The notes beneath the pieces were generated by a model. That model had not been told where the DNA came from and ran no database searches. It was given only the letters and a program-made list of their open reading frames with translations. Shown here piece after piece: positions 1 through 9,507 of a stretch of DNA of 64,000 bases (position 1 is the first letter of the stretch; each line of letters opens with the position of its first letter). Position numbers and translations under genes: made by a program. Source of the DNA: Tranzscheliella williamsii (lineage: Eukaryota > Basidiomycota > Ustilaginomycetes > Ustilaginales > Ustilaginaceae); contig JALBYF010000031.1 in assembly GCA_023212725.1 (NCBI GenBank), positions 146,369-210,368 on the forward strand, read 5' to 3'.

Positions 1-1090
1 GGTATTGCGCCGCCAGGGCACCACCGCTGGGCAAGAGTCCGACGCCGTGCTGCCCTTGGAAGCCGTGGGACCAGCCTCGCCAGCCGGTGCCCGTGGCACC
101 CGCGGCTCGGTCGGTGCCAAAGATGGCAGGATGGGCGTAGCCTGAGCCTGACCACGAGATGCCGTTGGTGCGCACGTTGGACGAGGCGATCGGCGTGCAC
201 CAAAACAGATACGATGTCAGTGCACCGCTCACCACGGCGGCCACGAAGCCCGCGACCGACTTGCGCGACGCAAACGGCGGCGAGGCGAGACGAGGCGTGT
301 ATCGACCAAACGCCCTGCCAAACGTGGTAGCGCATGTGTCGGACCACGAAAGGATCATCACGGCAACACATGCAATGTCCTCGGGGAAGAAGTGGAGAGA
401 GCTGATGACGCCCACCAGATACCACGCCACGCCGGTCACCTTGTCCTTCTCAGACTCCCTCATGAGGAAGCCGAGTACCTTTTCGTAGATCCGTTCAAAG
501 CCGGCGTTGTTGAGGCGGATGACATCGGCGGTCACCACGATGCCGAGGAAGTAGGAGAGATTGCGCACAACGGCTCGGTACTCGGTGTTGGACAGGTAGA
601 GGTAGAGCACCAGGAAGCCGATCGAGCTGTGGAAGATCTTTCTAGGGATCTCCCAGCTCTTGTTGCTCGTCGGTATAATGGGGCCCACCTTGTCGGCCGC
701 CTTTGAGACTGATGATTTCTTCGATGCGGCCGGCCGGCGCTGTCTTAGGTCGCCGTTCGCCTCTGCGTGACTGGCAGCACCGTTGGGGGAGGTGCTTGCT
801 GAGTTGGCAGCGCCCGCCTCGTCCTGGACGGGCATGGTGAGGGCGGCAGGCTCGGACGCGGCTGCGTTTCGTTGCAGCATCTCGCGGTCGAAGTCAGACT
901 CGGCGCGAGAGAGGGCCCTCAACACAGCGACGCCCTTTTGCAAAGAGGAGGAGCGCGACCGGTTCGAACGTTTCTGGGAGGCCGAAGGCGGAGAAGCAGC
1001 GGGGTCGGTAGGCTGAGGAGAGGAAGAGCGCGGCCAGGCGGCCTGCGGCTTGTCGTGCGCCGCGGACGGCGAGGAGGGCTGGGTTGGCAT
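1..1090 (-). CDS. DGK1: CTP-dependent diacylglycerol kinase, C-terminally truncated by the window edge
   Basis: Reading leftwards from an ATG at 1090, one frame stays open for 363 codons to the window edge, so the 3' end is missing. The first ~140 residues are Ser/Pro/Ala-rich and probably disordered. Residues ~147-270 carry the SEC59/DGK1/VTE5-type core: EIPRKIFHSSIGF (the Arg-Lys pair at 150-151), then hydrophobic segments, then a WSDTCATTFGRAFGRY stretch with Asp251 and a GR-x2-GRY end. In yeast Dgk1 the equivalent RK and D..GR residues are needed for activity. The family is an ER and nuclear membrane enzyme that makes phosphatidic acid from diacylglycerol using CTP, opposing the lipin Pah1 in lipid synthesis and nuclear membrane growth. 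The ~140-residue tail before the core is longer than in yeast. A general cytidylyltransferase-like membrane protein is the alternative. Confidence 0.85.
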   Translation of the reverse strand, partial: MPTQPSSPSAAHDKPQAAWPRSSSPQPTDPAASPPSASQKRSNRSRSSSLQKGVAVLRALSRAESDFDREMLQRNAAASEPAALTMPVQDEAGAANSASTSPNGAASHAEANGDLRQRRPAASKKSSVSKAADKVGPIIPTSNKSWEIPRKIFHSSIGFLVLYLYLSNTEYRAVVRNLSYFLGIVVTADVIRLNNAGFERIYEKVLGFLMRESEKDKVTGVAWYLVGVISSLHFFPEDIACVAVMILSWSDTCATTFGRAFGRYTPRLASPPFASRKSVAGFVAAVVSGALTSYLFWCTPIASSNVRTNGISWSGSGYAHPAIFGTDRAAGATGTGWRGWSHGFQGQHGVGLLPSGGALAAQY

Positions 1091-1634
1091 GGCTGCAATC
1101 TCTCGCCCGTATGGCAGTGGCTTTGGCGGATGAGAAGAGAATGTGCGGGTAACGGCTGCGCTGATGATCAATGCAGGAAGCTAGGCTATTTTGCAACTTG
1201 CACAGACGCAGGCGCTGCTGATTGGATAGCAATGGCGAGCAAAATCAAGAAAGCCAGCTCGCGCGTGTGCATGGCGCGGCATCTGTGAGCCGCCATCACG
1301 TCCGCACAAACGAATCAGCAGGCGAAACCAACAACCTAACAACGCCAGCTCGACGTTCAGCAACACAGCCGATCCTCGATCCAGTTGAGGTCCAGCGGTC
1401 ATGTCTGTCCCTTTCACTGATCGCTGTTTCCGCCCTCTCACAGATAGTCGATTCGACGGAAGCGAAGCGAGAGAGTTTCAGAGCGGAATCTCTTTGCTCC
1501 GATGACTGTACACGCATAGCCCCTGCCACAGACGTGGATGCGGAGGGCAAGGTGCCGTCAATGCACACGTCAAGATGCGGTCTGATTTTGTAGTAGAGAT
1601 GTATATACATTACTCGACCCTACCATCCATCAAG
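1091..1634. other. Intergenic region between DGK1 and tRNA-Met
   Basis: This is the upstream region of the leftward DGK1 gene. Short open frames on both strands show no recognisable protein signature. I see no convincing TATA box or repeat. Confidence 0.6.
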
Positions 1635-1737
1635 AGCTTCTTAGCGCAGTAGGTAGCGCGTTGGGCTCATACCATTAACCTTTCCACTGCGAAGTGGTGT
1701 AACCCAAAGGTCGTCGGATCGAAACCGACAGAAGCTA
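1635..1737 (+). tRNA. Elongator tRNA-Met (anticodon CAT) with intron
   Basis: The acceptor stem pairs AGCTTCT (1635-1641) with AGAAGCT (1730-1736), with discriminator A at 1737. The D arm carries TAGCGCAGTAGG, the anticodon stem pairs TTGGG (1661-1665) with CCCAA (1703-1707), and the T arm reads GTCGG-ATCGAAA-CCGAC. The anticodon CAT lies at 1668-1670. An intron of about 30 nt (approximately 1672-1701) sits one base 3' of the anticodon, the canonical place for nuclear tRNA introns removed by the tRNA-splicing endonuclease. The A1-U72 type end could suggest initiator tRNA, but the T-arm ATCGAAA and the loop favour the elongator form. Confidence 0.93.
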
Positions 1738-1744
1738 CTTTTTT
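1738..1744 (+). terminator. RNA polymerase III T-run terminator
   Basis: Six T residues (1739-1744) begin two bases after the mature tRNA 3' end, as expected for a Pol III terminator. A second T-run near 1759 could be a back-up. Confidence 0.8.
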
Positions 1745-2050
1745 CGCACCGAAAGTCCTTTTTTGCGATTAAACCGACCGAAGCCCTTTTTTGTCATTTC
1801 TTGTCGTGACATTATTACTCGCAGCCTGCATTGACCTTGGATTTGCATAAGGACGACCACAATGGTGCCGGTGCTGGAGCTGGTGCCGGTGTTGTGAAAC
1901 TATTGGACGTGGGAGCTGGCGCCGTTTGGCACAGCCAGCGATAGAAGAAGCGCACTACACAGCACAGCTCCGATACACGATGGCACTGAAATGTAGAATT
2001 CAGAATGAACTGGAAACGGTATACACGGGAAAGGGGGGTGGGGGATGCGT
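1745..2050. other. Intergenic region downstream of tRNA-Met and HOM2
   Basis: This holds the 3' flank of the leftward HOM2 gene. A simple GGTGCYGGTGCTGGAG-type GC-rich repeat lies around 1862-1895. The long leftward frame crossing this area is an antisense/out-of-frame shadow of HOM2, not a gene. Confidence 0.6.
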
Positions 2051-3151
2051 CTATGCGAGGTAGCCCTTCTTGAGCGCGATTTCGGCGTTCATGACAGAGC
2101 TGGTGGCGGCGCCGATCATGACGTTGTTGGAGAGGACGACGAACTTGATGTCGAAGACGGGGCAGGGGCGGATGCGGCCTACGTTGACGCCTGCGCCGTT
2201 CTGCCAGTCGCGGTCGAGTTTGGGCTGCGGGCGGTCTTCTTCGTCGTGGACGGTGATGGCTTGGGCGGGGGCAGAGTGGACGCCGAGCTTCTGCGCCTCG
2301 GGGATGTAGTCGCGGAAGCACTGGGCGACCTGTTCGGGCGAGGGGGGCGGCTGGTTGCGGAACGAGACCGAGACACACTCGGTGTGGCCGTCGATGACGG
2401 GCACGCGGTTGCAGTGTGCCGAGACGCGGAGTGGCTCTGCCTGGTGGTAGTCGAATGCGGTCTTGTCCGCGTGGATTCCGCCGAGGATCTTGGCCGTCTC
2501 CCACTCGATCTTCTCCTCCTCGCCGCTGATGTACGGCACCACGTTGTCCAGGATGTCCAGCGACGAGACGCCCGGGTATCCCGCGCCAGAGATCGCCTGC
2601 ATCGTGCTGACCAGCACACGGTCCAGCGCGCCGAACCGCGCCTCGAGCGCCTTGAGCGGCACCACGATGCCCGTCGTCGAGCAGTTGGCGTTTGTGACGA
2701 TAAAGCCCGTCTGCGTGCCCACCTGCTGCCGCTGGTACGGCAGAATCTCCATGTGCTCCGGGTTGACCAGCGGCACCACCAGCGGGCACAGCGCGTCCGT
2801 CCGGTAGTTCTTCGCATTCGAAAAGACGCGTAGCTCCGCAGCACGGAACGCCGCCTCGACCACCCCCGCCGGCCCCGAGTCCAACCCGGAGAAGACCACC
2901 TGACACCCCGCAAAGTGCTCCGGCACACACTCGTGCACTTGCATCTGCGCAATCTGCGCAGGCACGCGCCTCACCTGCTTCCACCGCCCCTCCACCGCCT
3001 TGGCATACGTCTTGCCCGCCGACGACGACGACGCCCCCAGCGCCGCCAGCTCGAACTGCGGATGCTCTGCCAGCTGCAAGATGAATCGCTGCCCCACCGT
3101 GCCTGTAGCACCCAGCACGCCGACCTTGAGCTTCTGTGATGGCGAAGTCAT
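2051..3151 (-). CDS. HOM2: Aspartate-semialdehyde dehydrogenase
   Basis: A 366-residue, intron-free protein, about the size of yeast Hom2. It reduces aspartyl-phosphate to aspartate-4-semialdehyde with NADPH, the second step of the threonine/methionine branch from aspartate, in the cytosol. The N-terminal Rossmann motif GVLGATGTVGQRF starts at residue ~11. The catalytic cysteine is Cys157 in TNANCSTTG, and a SAHCNRVPVIDGHTE segment near residue 250 supplies the conserved Arg/His region. The frame is open upstream to ~3211 without another ATG, so the ATG at 3151 is chosen. The next gene upstream is the ABC transporter, read in the same direction but 434 bases away, so HOM2 has its own promoter. 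This pathway is absent from animals. Confidence 0.96.
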   Translation of the reverse strand: MTSPSQKLKVGVLGATGTVGQRFILQLAEHPQFELAALGASSSSAGKTYAKAVEGRWKQVRRVPAQIAQMQVHECVPEHFAGCQVVFSGLDSGPAGVVEAAFRAAELRVFSNAKNYRTDALCPLVVPLVNPEHMEILPYQRQQVGTQTGFIVTNANCSTTGIVVPLKALEARFGALDRVLVSTMQAISGAGYPGVSSLDILDNVVPYISGEEEKIEWETAKILGGIHADKTAFDYHQAEPLRVSAHCNRVPVIDGHTECVSVSFRNQPPPSPEQVAQCFRDYIPEAQKLGVHSAPAQAITVHDEEDRPQPKLDRDWQNGAGVNVGRIRPCPVFDIKFVVLSNNVMIGAATSSVMNAEIALKKGYLA

Positions 3152-3585
3152 GATATCGTTGATGCAGGTGTGATGCGTTAAGTGGCAAACAGGAGATCGT
3201 CGCTGCAGCAATTGTGAATGTCGACTTCTTTTTAATTTGTGGGTCGACTTCTTCTCATTTTGCCAGAGTGTGAGTCATAAGTCAACACCTAACCGGATTT
3301 CGAGGAAGTGGCAATGTTAGACTCGTTCGAAATCACAATCACAGATGTACAGACAACCTTTTCTCGCCGTGCAACAACCTCCTCCCGTTTCGTGCGTGCT
3401 GTTGCCAGTGCGCAGACAATCCTCCTCGCGCGTTCTTTTCCGTGCACAATGCCTCGACGCGGCCAGGTTCACGCCACGCCGAAGGTGGTAGAGGTGACCA
3501 GTCAAAGAATGTATTAAAGGGATAGGACCGACAAGCAAAGCCAAGGGGTAGATACAATCAAGGGCGGCACGATGCACGCGGACGC
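3152..3585. other. HOM2 promoter and ABC transporter 3' flank
   Basis: A 434-base spacer between two leftward genes. It must hold the HOM2 promoter and the 3' end of the ABC transporter transcript. I see a direct GTCGACTTCTT repeat at about 3219-3250 but no clear TATA box and no coding signature. Confidence 0.55.
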
Positions 3586-6500
3586 TTAGCGGTTGCTGAA
3601 GCGGAAGAACTTGGTGAAGACGACCGTGGCAATGCAGTTGAAAGCGATAAAGGCAATCAGGATGCCGATGTCGCGGCCGCGCTCGCCAAACGTGATGCCA
3701 AAGGCCGCGTAGAACTCCTCGCCGGACTTGTAGGGGCAGTAGAGACAATCCGTAAACGCCGACCCATTGTCAAGGTAGCCGCCGGCCCGGGCAACATAGT
3801 CGCCCGCCCAGGCTTCGCACGACTGTCCCGCGGGCGGGTTGAATCGGCTAAACTCGGTGGGGGCGCAACGGATGTCGAGACCGGTCAGCTCGTTTGCGAT
3901 CAACGGCGAGATAGTGAACCGGATCGGGTTGACGTTGTACAGGAACTTGCTGTACAGCGTACTGGACATCGACTGCGGCGGCGACAGGATACCACAGGTC
4001 AAGTTGAGGATGATCGTCAGGAACGGAACGAAAAGCGAGGCGAAGTAGGCCGACTTGGAGAACGAGGCAATCATGGTACCAATCGAAATGGCGAACAGCT
4101 CCAGCAGGAACGTCATGATCCAGAAGTAGCCAGCTCGGTTGGAATCCGTTTGGAAACCAGCAAGGTAGTAGATCAAGACAAAGAAGACCGTACCGCAAAC
4201 TAGCGCATAGGGCACCTCCGAGATGAGCTGGGTCGTAGCGAACACGGTTCCAGCGAACGTCTTGGATGTCTCTTCTCGGATCCAGATCGATCTCGACATG
4301 ATCCAGAAAGGCATGATCTGCGCCATAATGATGGCGGGAATGATGGCCAGCATAAAGATAACAAAGAGTCGATACTGCAGCGAGGCAACGTTGTTGCCAA
4401 GCTGCAAAAAGAGCAGTCCGGTGAGCAGGGCAAAGGCCAGATGCTGGAAGAATCGCGTGTACTGGTAAGCGGGCTGTCGCCAGGTGCTGAGCATAGTTCG
4501 GCGGAGGACCACCTGGAATTGGTACAACCAAGGTGCTGCGTACTCGGTGGTCCGGCCCTCGGTCTTGGGCTTAGCAGCCCCTTCCCTGTTGATCTCTTCG
4601 ATCGTGGCTAGGTTGTTTCGGTGCAGGTCGGATTCCAGGTACCAGTCCGCCCAGTCTCGGTCGCCGACACGAGGCTGACTTCCGGCTCCAATGGCGTCGA
4701 GCATGTATTCGGCAGGGTTGACACCGGCAGGGCAGTGGGCGCCACGTGCACCAAAGTAGTCAATGACGTGCTTGCCATCGCGGCCAATCGGGCCAAAGTA
4801 GACAGTCTTGCCGCCACGCTCGAGTAGCAAAAGTCGGTCGAAGGTCTCAAACAGAAGCGCAGAAGGCTGGTGGATGGTGCAGAGGATGGTCTGCCCATTG
4901 TCGGCAAGCTTTCGCAGCAGTCGGCAGATGGTGAAGGCGGACTGTCCGTCGAGACCAGAAGTGGGTTCGTCAAGGAAGAGCAACATGGAGGGCTTGGCGG
5001 CCAGCTCGACACCGATGGTGACACGCTTGCGATCGCCAACACCAAGGCCAAAGGCAGGGTAGCCAATGATGGCGTCGGCGAGGTCGTGAAGTTCAAGTAG
5101 CTCGATAATGTCCTCGACGTATTGATCCTTCTCCTCCTTGGACACTTCGTGGCTCTGACGCAGGTAAGCAGAGAATCGCAGCGCCTCGCGAACACTGCAC
5201 ATGGGCTCGTGAATGTCCTGCTGCTCGGCATAACCACACTGTCGCTGGAAGCTCATGTCAATCTTCTTGCCTTGAATCAGTCGGTCTCCTTCAATGACAC
5301 CAATGCTCTTCCGGTCGGCGAGGACGTCGAGCAAGGTGGTTTTGCCGGCACCACTGCTACCCATCAAGGCGGTCATGGTGCCGGGTTTGACGTAGCCGAA
5401 AACGTTGTCCAGGAGCTTGCGGTGTCCGCCGGGCACGGGAACAGTATATTCAAGGTTGGACCAGGTGAAAGGCTCTCCGACTACCTCCAGCTTGGCTTCC
5501 GTCTTTTCCGTGGCACCTGATCGTCTGTCCTTAAGAATGTCATCCAGTTTCTTCTCCTCCTTGTTCGGTGGCTTCTTGACCACCATAGCGGAGGCGAAAG
5601 CGCCCTGATCCTGGGTCTCGACGCTGAAAGCGGTCATGGCAATAAATCCGAGAAGGAAGGCGATGAGAATGCCGACGTTGCGCCAGAGGTGACTCTCTTC
5701 GTAGGCAAAGTTGGCCGAGAGGTAGGCGCTTCCGCTGATCTGGTCCGATCCGGGTGTAGCGCCGAGAAGCGTGCAGATTTGGTTTGGCCCGAGACCCGCG
5801 GGATAAGTGGGACCACTGGGTAGGATCTGAGCACCCTCGCAAGTGAACGTGACACGCTTGAACTCGTTGACCATGAGCGCTTCGAAGGCGTAGAAGACGG
5901 GGTTGATGTAACTAACCCAGAAGAGCCAGCGTCGCATGGCAGCCTGCGGAATAACGTAGCCTGCCCAGAGAACAAGAGCAGCCATGACAATCGCAGCCAG
6001 TCGAGCAGCCGAATAGAAGTTGGTCGTGATTGCGCCGAAGAAGGCGAACAAGGCTCGGAAACTGTAGTAAGCGATGATGACGATGAACCAGGCGGTGAAG
6101 AAGGCCGAAGCGGATCGTTCAAGACCAGCCATAAAGTAGAGGATGATGGCAAAGATGGTCGAACGTGGCACACCGAACGGCAAATCGGCAAGAAGCTGAG
6201 CAAGGATCAAGGCGGATGGACGGTAGAAGGCGAAGCTGGTCTGTCGAGCGAGGATGGGACGGCCCATCATCTGAGTAGGCAACTCGGCAAATGCACTGAG
6301 AGAGCTGAAGAGGAGCAAGATAAAGAGACAACCTCCACGGGTAAAGACACCGGCCGAGGTGGTGGGTAGGTGGAAGAAGATACCACCGGTGAGCATAGCG
6401 ACAACAATAGCAGTGACATAGGACATGAAAAGATCAAACTTGTCGCCCAACAGCATCTGCATCTGTCGAAGCCAGAGAGCGTAAACTTGAGCGGGGAAGG

Positions 6501-7950
6501 AAACCTGGTACTGTGACTTGGCACGCACACCGTGGTGCTTGGCCTCGATCACGGCAGCTCGGAAGTCCTCGGTAGCCTTGGCGTCGGCGGTGGCAACTGC
6601 ATCAAAGTCAGCCTTGTCTTGAATAGCGGCCTTGTAATAGGGGCTGTTTCGGTAGGCCTCTTCCAGCTGTTCGGGGGTGCTGGGGACGTTGGAAGCATCT
6701 CGGCCTTCCTGGAAGATCCTCTCGTACTGATCGGTGCATCCGGTGATGTAATCGGCCGAGGTCTGCCGAGGGCGGTCAGCGAAACCTAGATTGAGGAAAT
6801 ACTGACGAGCTTCGGTTCGAGGACCAAAGTAGATGCATCGGCCCTGTTCGACGACGAGAACCTTGTCAAACTGCTCCCAGATACCCTCAGAAGCCTGGTA
6901 GAGCGAGACGAACATGGTGGCCTCGAGAAGATTGGTGAGGATGCGCATACTCTTGACATAGTCGAGGGCGGTACTGGCATCGAGACCTCGAGTGGAGTTG
7001 TCCCAGGAAAAGACGCTGGCGCCCGAGGCGAGGCCTTCGAGGATGGAGACACGCTTACGTTCACCACCGGATACACCACGAACGGTCGCGCTTCCGACGA
7101 GGGTGTGCTTAGTGTGCTCGATGTTGACCATCTTGAGGAAGGTGTCACGGATGAGCTTGCGGTACGACTTGTTGGTGTGCTCGGGCAGCTTCTTGGCGCT
7201 GGCTTTGAGCCTGAGAGCAAAGTCGATGGTGCGAGCGACGGTGAGGGTGGCGTGGTGCTGGTCGTCTTCCTCGCAGTAAACCACTTCGCCCATGTAGCGT
7301 TTGCCCATCTCGTGGGCATCGATACCACCGTAGTGAACCTTGCCCTTTGTCTCGATAAAGCCGTTGCGCTTGTTAGCGATGGTCTTGAGGAAAGTACTGC
7401 AGCCTGAACCCGGACGGCCAATGACGAGAACCATCTCTCCGGGCTTAGCGGAGCCGTTGAAGCCCTGAAGGAGGTTTCTGGTTTTGGGCTTCATTGGCTT
7501 GATGCCGAAGAGGCCGAGAATGCCGAAAATGGGGCCGATAACCTCAAAGAGGGCCATCGAGGGGATGGTGGGCACATTGAGATCCAACGAGGCAGTGCCG
7601 ATGACTTGGAGATCCTCCCAGCTGACGCCGAGCTTCTTGCGCTTGACGTCCATCTGGTTCTCCTGCTCCTGGACGCCGGAAAGCCAGGCGTGGAGGTCAA
7701 AGGCTTCTTGCTGCTTCTCGACATCGCTGTCCTTACCGTTGGCGGAGGAAAGCTGTCGCTCGAGCCTCTTGAACTCACTCTCAGCCTCGGCGACGTCGAC
7801 GTGTCGCTCGCTGCTCTCTGCGCTGCTGGGAGCTTTGGTGGACTGGCCGGTTACATTGGCCTCGTCATTCTGGGTCTGCGAGGTATGGTTCGTGGCTATA
7901 AAGTTGTCGGTGCCGGTAGCACCTGCGTGCTGGGGCCCTAAACCTGACAT
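3586..7950 (-). CDS. PDR-type full-size ABC exporter (ABCG, AtrB/Snq2-like)
   Basis: 1454 residues without an intron, the usual length of fungal pleiotropic drug resistance pumps, with the [NBD-TMD]x2 order. NBD1 has the fungal degenerate Walker A GRPGSGCST (about residue 178), the signature VSGGERKR and the NSTRGLDAST D-loop. NBD2 has a canonical Walker A GSSGAGKTT (about residue 862), a divergent signature LGVGDRKRVTIG and Walker B LLFLDEPTSGLDG. Each half ends in a six-helix membrane domain. The NBD1 segment running to ITGCTD resembles the AtrB/Snq2 group rather than the Pdr5/Cdr1 group. It probably sits in the plasma membrane and exports hydrophobic toxicants; the substrate cannot be read from sequence. 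The first in-frame ATG is at 7950. As usual for the family, only one of the two ATP sites looks fully catalytic. Confidence 0.93.
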   Translation of the reverse strand: MSGLGPQHAGATGTDNFIATNHTSQTQNDEANVTGQSTKAPSSAESSERHVDVAEAESEFKRLERQLSSANGKDSDVEKQQEAFDLHAWLSGVQEQENQMDVKRKKLGVSWEDLQVIGTASLDLNVPTIPSMALFEVIGPIFGILGLFGIKPMKPKTRNLLQGFNGSAKPGEMVLVIGRPGSGCSTFLKTIANKRNGFIETKGKVHYGGIDAHEMGKRYMGEVVYCEEDDQHHATLTVARTIDFALRLKASAKKLPEHTNKSYRKLIRDTFLKMVNIEHTKHTLVGSATVRGVSGGERKRVSILEGLASGASVFSWDNSTRGLDASTALDYVKSMRILTNLLEATMFVSLYQASEGIWEQFDKVLVVEQGRCIYFGPRTEARQYFLNLGFADRPRQTSADYITGCTDQYERIFQEGRDASNVPSTPEQLEEAYRNSPYYKAAIQDKADFDAVATADAKATEDFRAAVIEAKHHGVRAKSQYQVSFPAQVYALWLRQMQMLLGDKFDLFMSYVTAIVVAMLTGGIFFHLPTTSAGVFTRGGCLFILLLFSSLSAFAELPTQMMGRPILARQTSFAFYRPSALILAQLLADLPFGVPRSTIFAIILYFMAGLERSASAFFTAWFIVIIAYYSFRALFAFFGAITTNFYSAARLAAIVMAALVLWAGYVIPQAAMRRWLFWVSYINPVFYAFEALMVNEFKRVTFTCEGAQILPSGPTYPAGLGPNQICTLLGATPGSDQISGSAYLSANFAYEESHLWRNVGILIAFLLGFIAMTAFSVETQDQGAFASAMVVKKPPNKEEKKLDDILKDRRSGATEKTEAKLEVVGEPFTWSNLEYTVPVPGGHRKLLDNVFGYVKPGTMTALMGSSGAGKTTLLDVLADRKSIGVIEGDRLIQGKKIDMSFQRQCGYAEQQDIHEPMCSVREALRFSAYLRQSHEVSKEEKDQYVEDIIELLELHDLADAIIGYPAFGLGVGDRKRVTIGVELAAKPSMLLFLDEPTSGLDGQSAFTICRLLRKLADNGQTILCTIHQPSALLFETFDRLLLLERGGKTVYFGPIGRDGKHVIDYFGARGAHCPAGVNPAEYMLDAIGAGSQPRVGDRDWADWYLESDLHRNNLATIEEINREGAAKPKTEGRTTEYAAPWLYQFQVVLRRTMLSTWRQPAYQYTRFFQHLAFALLTGLLFLQLGNNVASLQYRLFVIFMLAIIPAIIMAQIMPFWIMSRSIWIREETSKTFAGTVFATTQLISEVPYALVCGTVFFVLIYYLAGFQTDSNRAGYFWIMTFLLELFAISIGTMIASFSKSAYFASLFVPFLTIILNLTCGILSPPQSMSSTLYSKFLYNVNPIRFTISPLIANELTGLDIRCAPTEFSRFNPPAGQSCEAWAGDYVARAGGYLDNGSAFTDCLYCPYKSGEEFYAAFGITFGERGRDIGILIAFIAFNCIATVVFTKFFRFSNR

Positions 7951-9507
7951 GGTCAGTGGCGGGGGGCGGGAGGAAGTACGGGAAAAGGGAAGCACACGGT
8001 ACAAACGGTCATTCACACAGGAAACCAAGCAGACAGAGAAGGGAATATATACGATCTATCCGGCTGGGCTTTCAATCTCGCCTCACAGCGGAAGGTGGCA
8101 TCCGGCTGAGCTCAGACGGAGCAAGTGAGCGATCGTCGGAAGAGCGGCATCAACAGGCGTGGGGGGGAGCCGACCAGGCGCTCAGGCAGAGAAACGCAAG
8201 AAGGAAACAGGCGAGCCGAAAATGTTTGGACGCGGAGGAAGATTCCGAGTGAGCATCGTATCGCCATGGAGTTGCGACTGCAGGTGGCGAGCAGCGGAAC
8301 TGGTGCCGGCTGGGGCGAAGGCAGTCAAGGCAGCCTACCCAAGGCGAGCAAGGCATGCAGGGAGCCCTGAAAGAGATGCGGAATCGAACGGATTTCGGAT
8401 GCCGTTTTCCACTTGACTCGTCCGCCTCTGGTGCCTTGACACACGCGTGCACAATTGATACCCCCCGAGTACAGTCAACGCCGAGTCACCGTCCCAACAC
8501 AGTCAGTATCATACCATTTGAGTTAGGTTTCTCGCCACACTGCAACGGACAAGGTTCGCGCGCACTTTCACTGCCAGTCACACTCCCACGGCCAAAAGGA
8601 AAAGCACGTCGGCTACCATGATCAGATGTTCATCACAACCACCCAGTGACTGTGACTACCTTGAGATTCTGATCGTGTTGTGGTGGGATTTGCAAGGGAG
8701 ATAACCAATTAAGACGCCTGCACAAGGGTGGTGTAAGCACTGGCTTCCGTAAACGGAACATGGCGGAGCTGGAAGTGGCACCGACGCACGCCGTCCCACT
8801 CATGCCCTGGCCGCACTGCGTTTGGGCAGCGTTCCGCGACTCGACTCCCTGGGAAATCGCTAATGCGTCAACTAAGGCCAGGTTCGAGACAGGAGACCGG
8901 AATACGGTGCTAAAGAGCAGTAGTGCGGTTGCGTAATGCTGCTAAGCTGGGTAGTGCGTGTACGAGATAATAGGATGGTCCGGTAAGTTCAAAATTTGGC
9001 AGGCGCACCTGCGGGCGAATGGCCAGTTTTGGCGATTACAGAACAAAACATGCGTGAACGAACGCATGCAGCTTGGCAAATCCCAGTCCGAAATTCACGC
9101 GCAACGTCCAGGTCCGGAAGGCTTCCGTCTCGCGCTTCCCATTTCCGCGGAGTCCCCGCTCAGTTCGGAACCGCCCTGCCGCTTCCCCGGCGCACCCGTC
9201 CGACGCAACCTAACATGTTTCCCCATCCAATCACATTGTGATCGTGATGAGTTGTACCAGTTGACTGTGACTTCAGTCGCTAAGCTGCATCAAGGCACGA
9301 AGTGAAACTCGACTGCCATGTCACAGTGACTTGTAATGGCTGAGTCCATCAGACGCTTCTAGTCGCATCAACGTTGGGAGCTTTAGACAGAGGCTGTTCT
9401 GGTAGTGCATGGGTATCACATAGCATTGCGTTCTAAAAATGGATATCGTGTGTACATCGGTAGTGGAAGGGTCATATCACATGGGGTGCTTCTACTGGTG
9501 AAGAGTG
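7951..9507. other. Long ABC transporter promoter region and CSC1 3' flank
   Basis: About 1.56 kb without a supported gene. The long 5' region suits a stress-regulated exporter. TGACTGTGAC-like elements recur: near 8648-8657, near 9262-9271 and, in inverted form, near 9321-9331. They resemble AP-1/Yap half-sites, but this is only suggestive. The open frames at 8.1-8.6 kb and 8.96-9.3 kb show no known protein signature. Confidence 0.5.

Noticed and set aside
2045..2833. 262-codon rightward frame
   Set aside because: Antisense to HOM2; no family match.
1815..3188. 457-codon leftward frame overlapping HOM2
   Set aside because: Low-complexity Gly/Arg/Ala reading in a different frame of HOM2; no domain.
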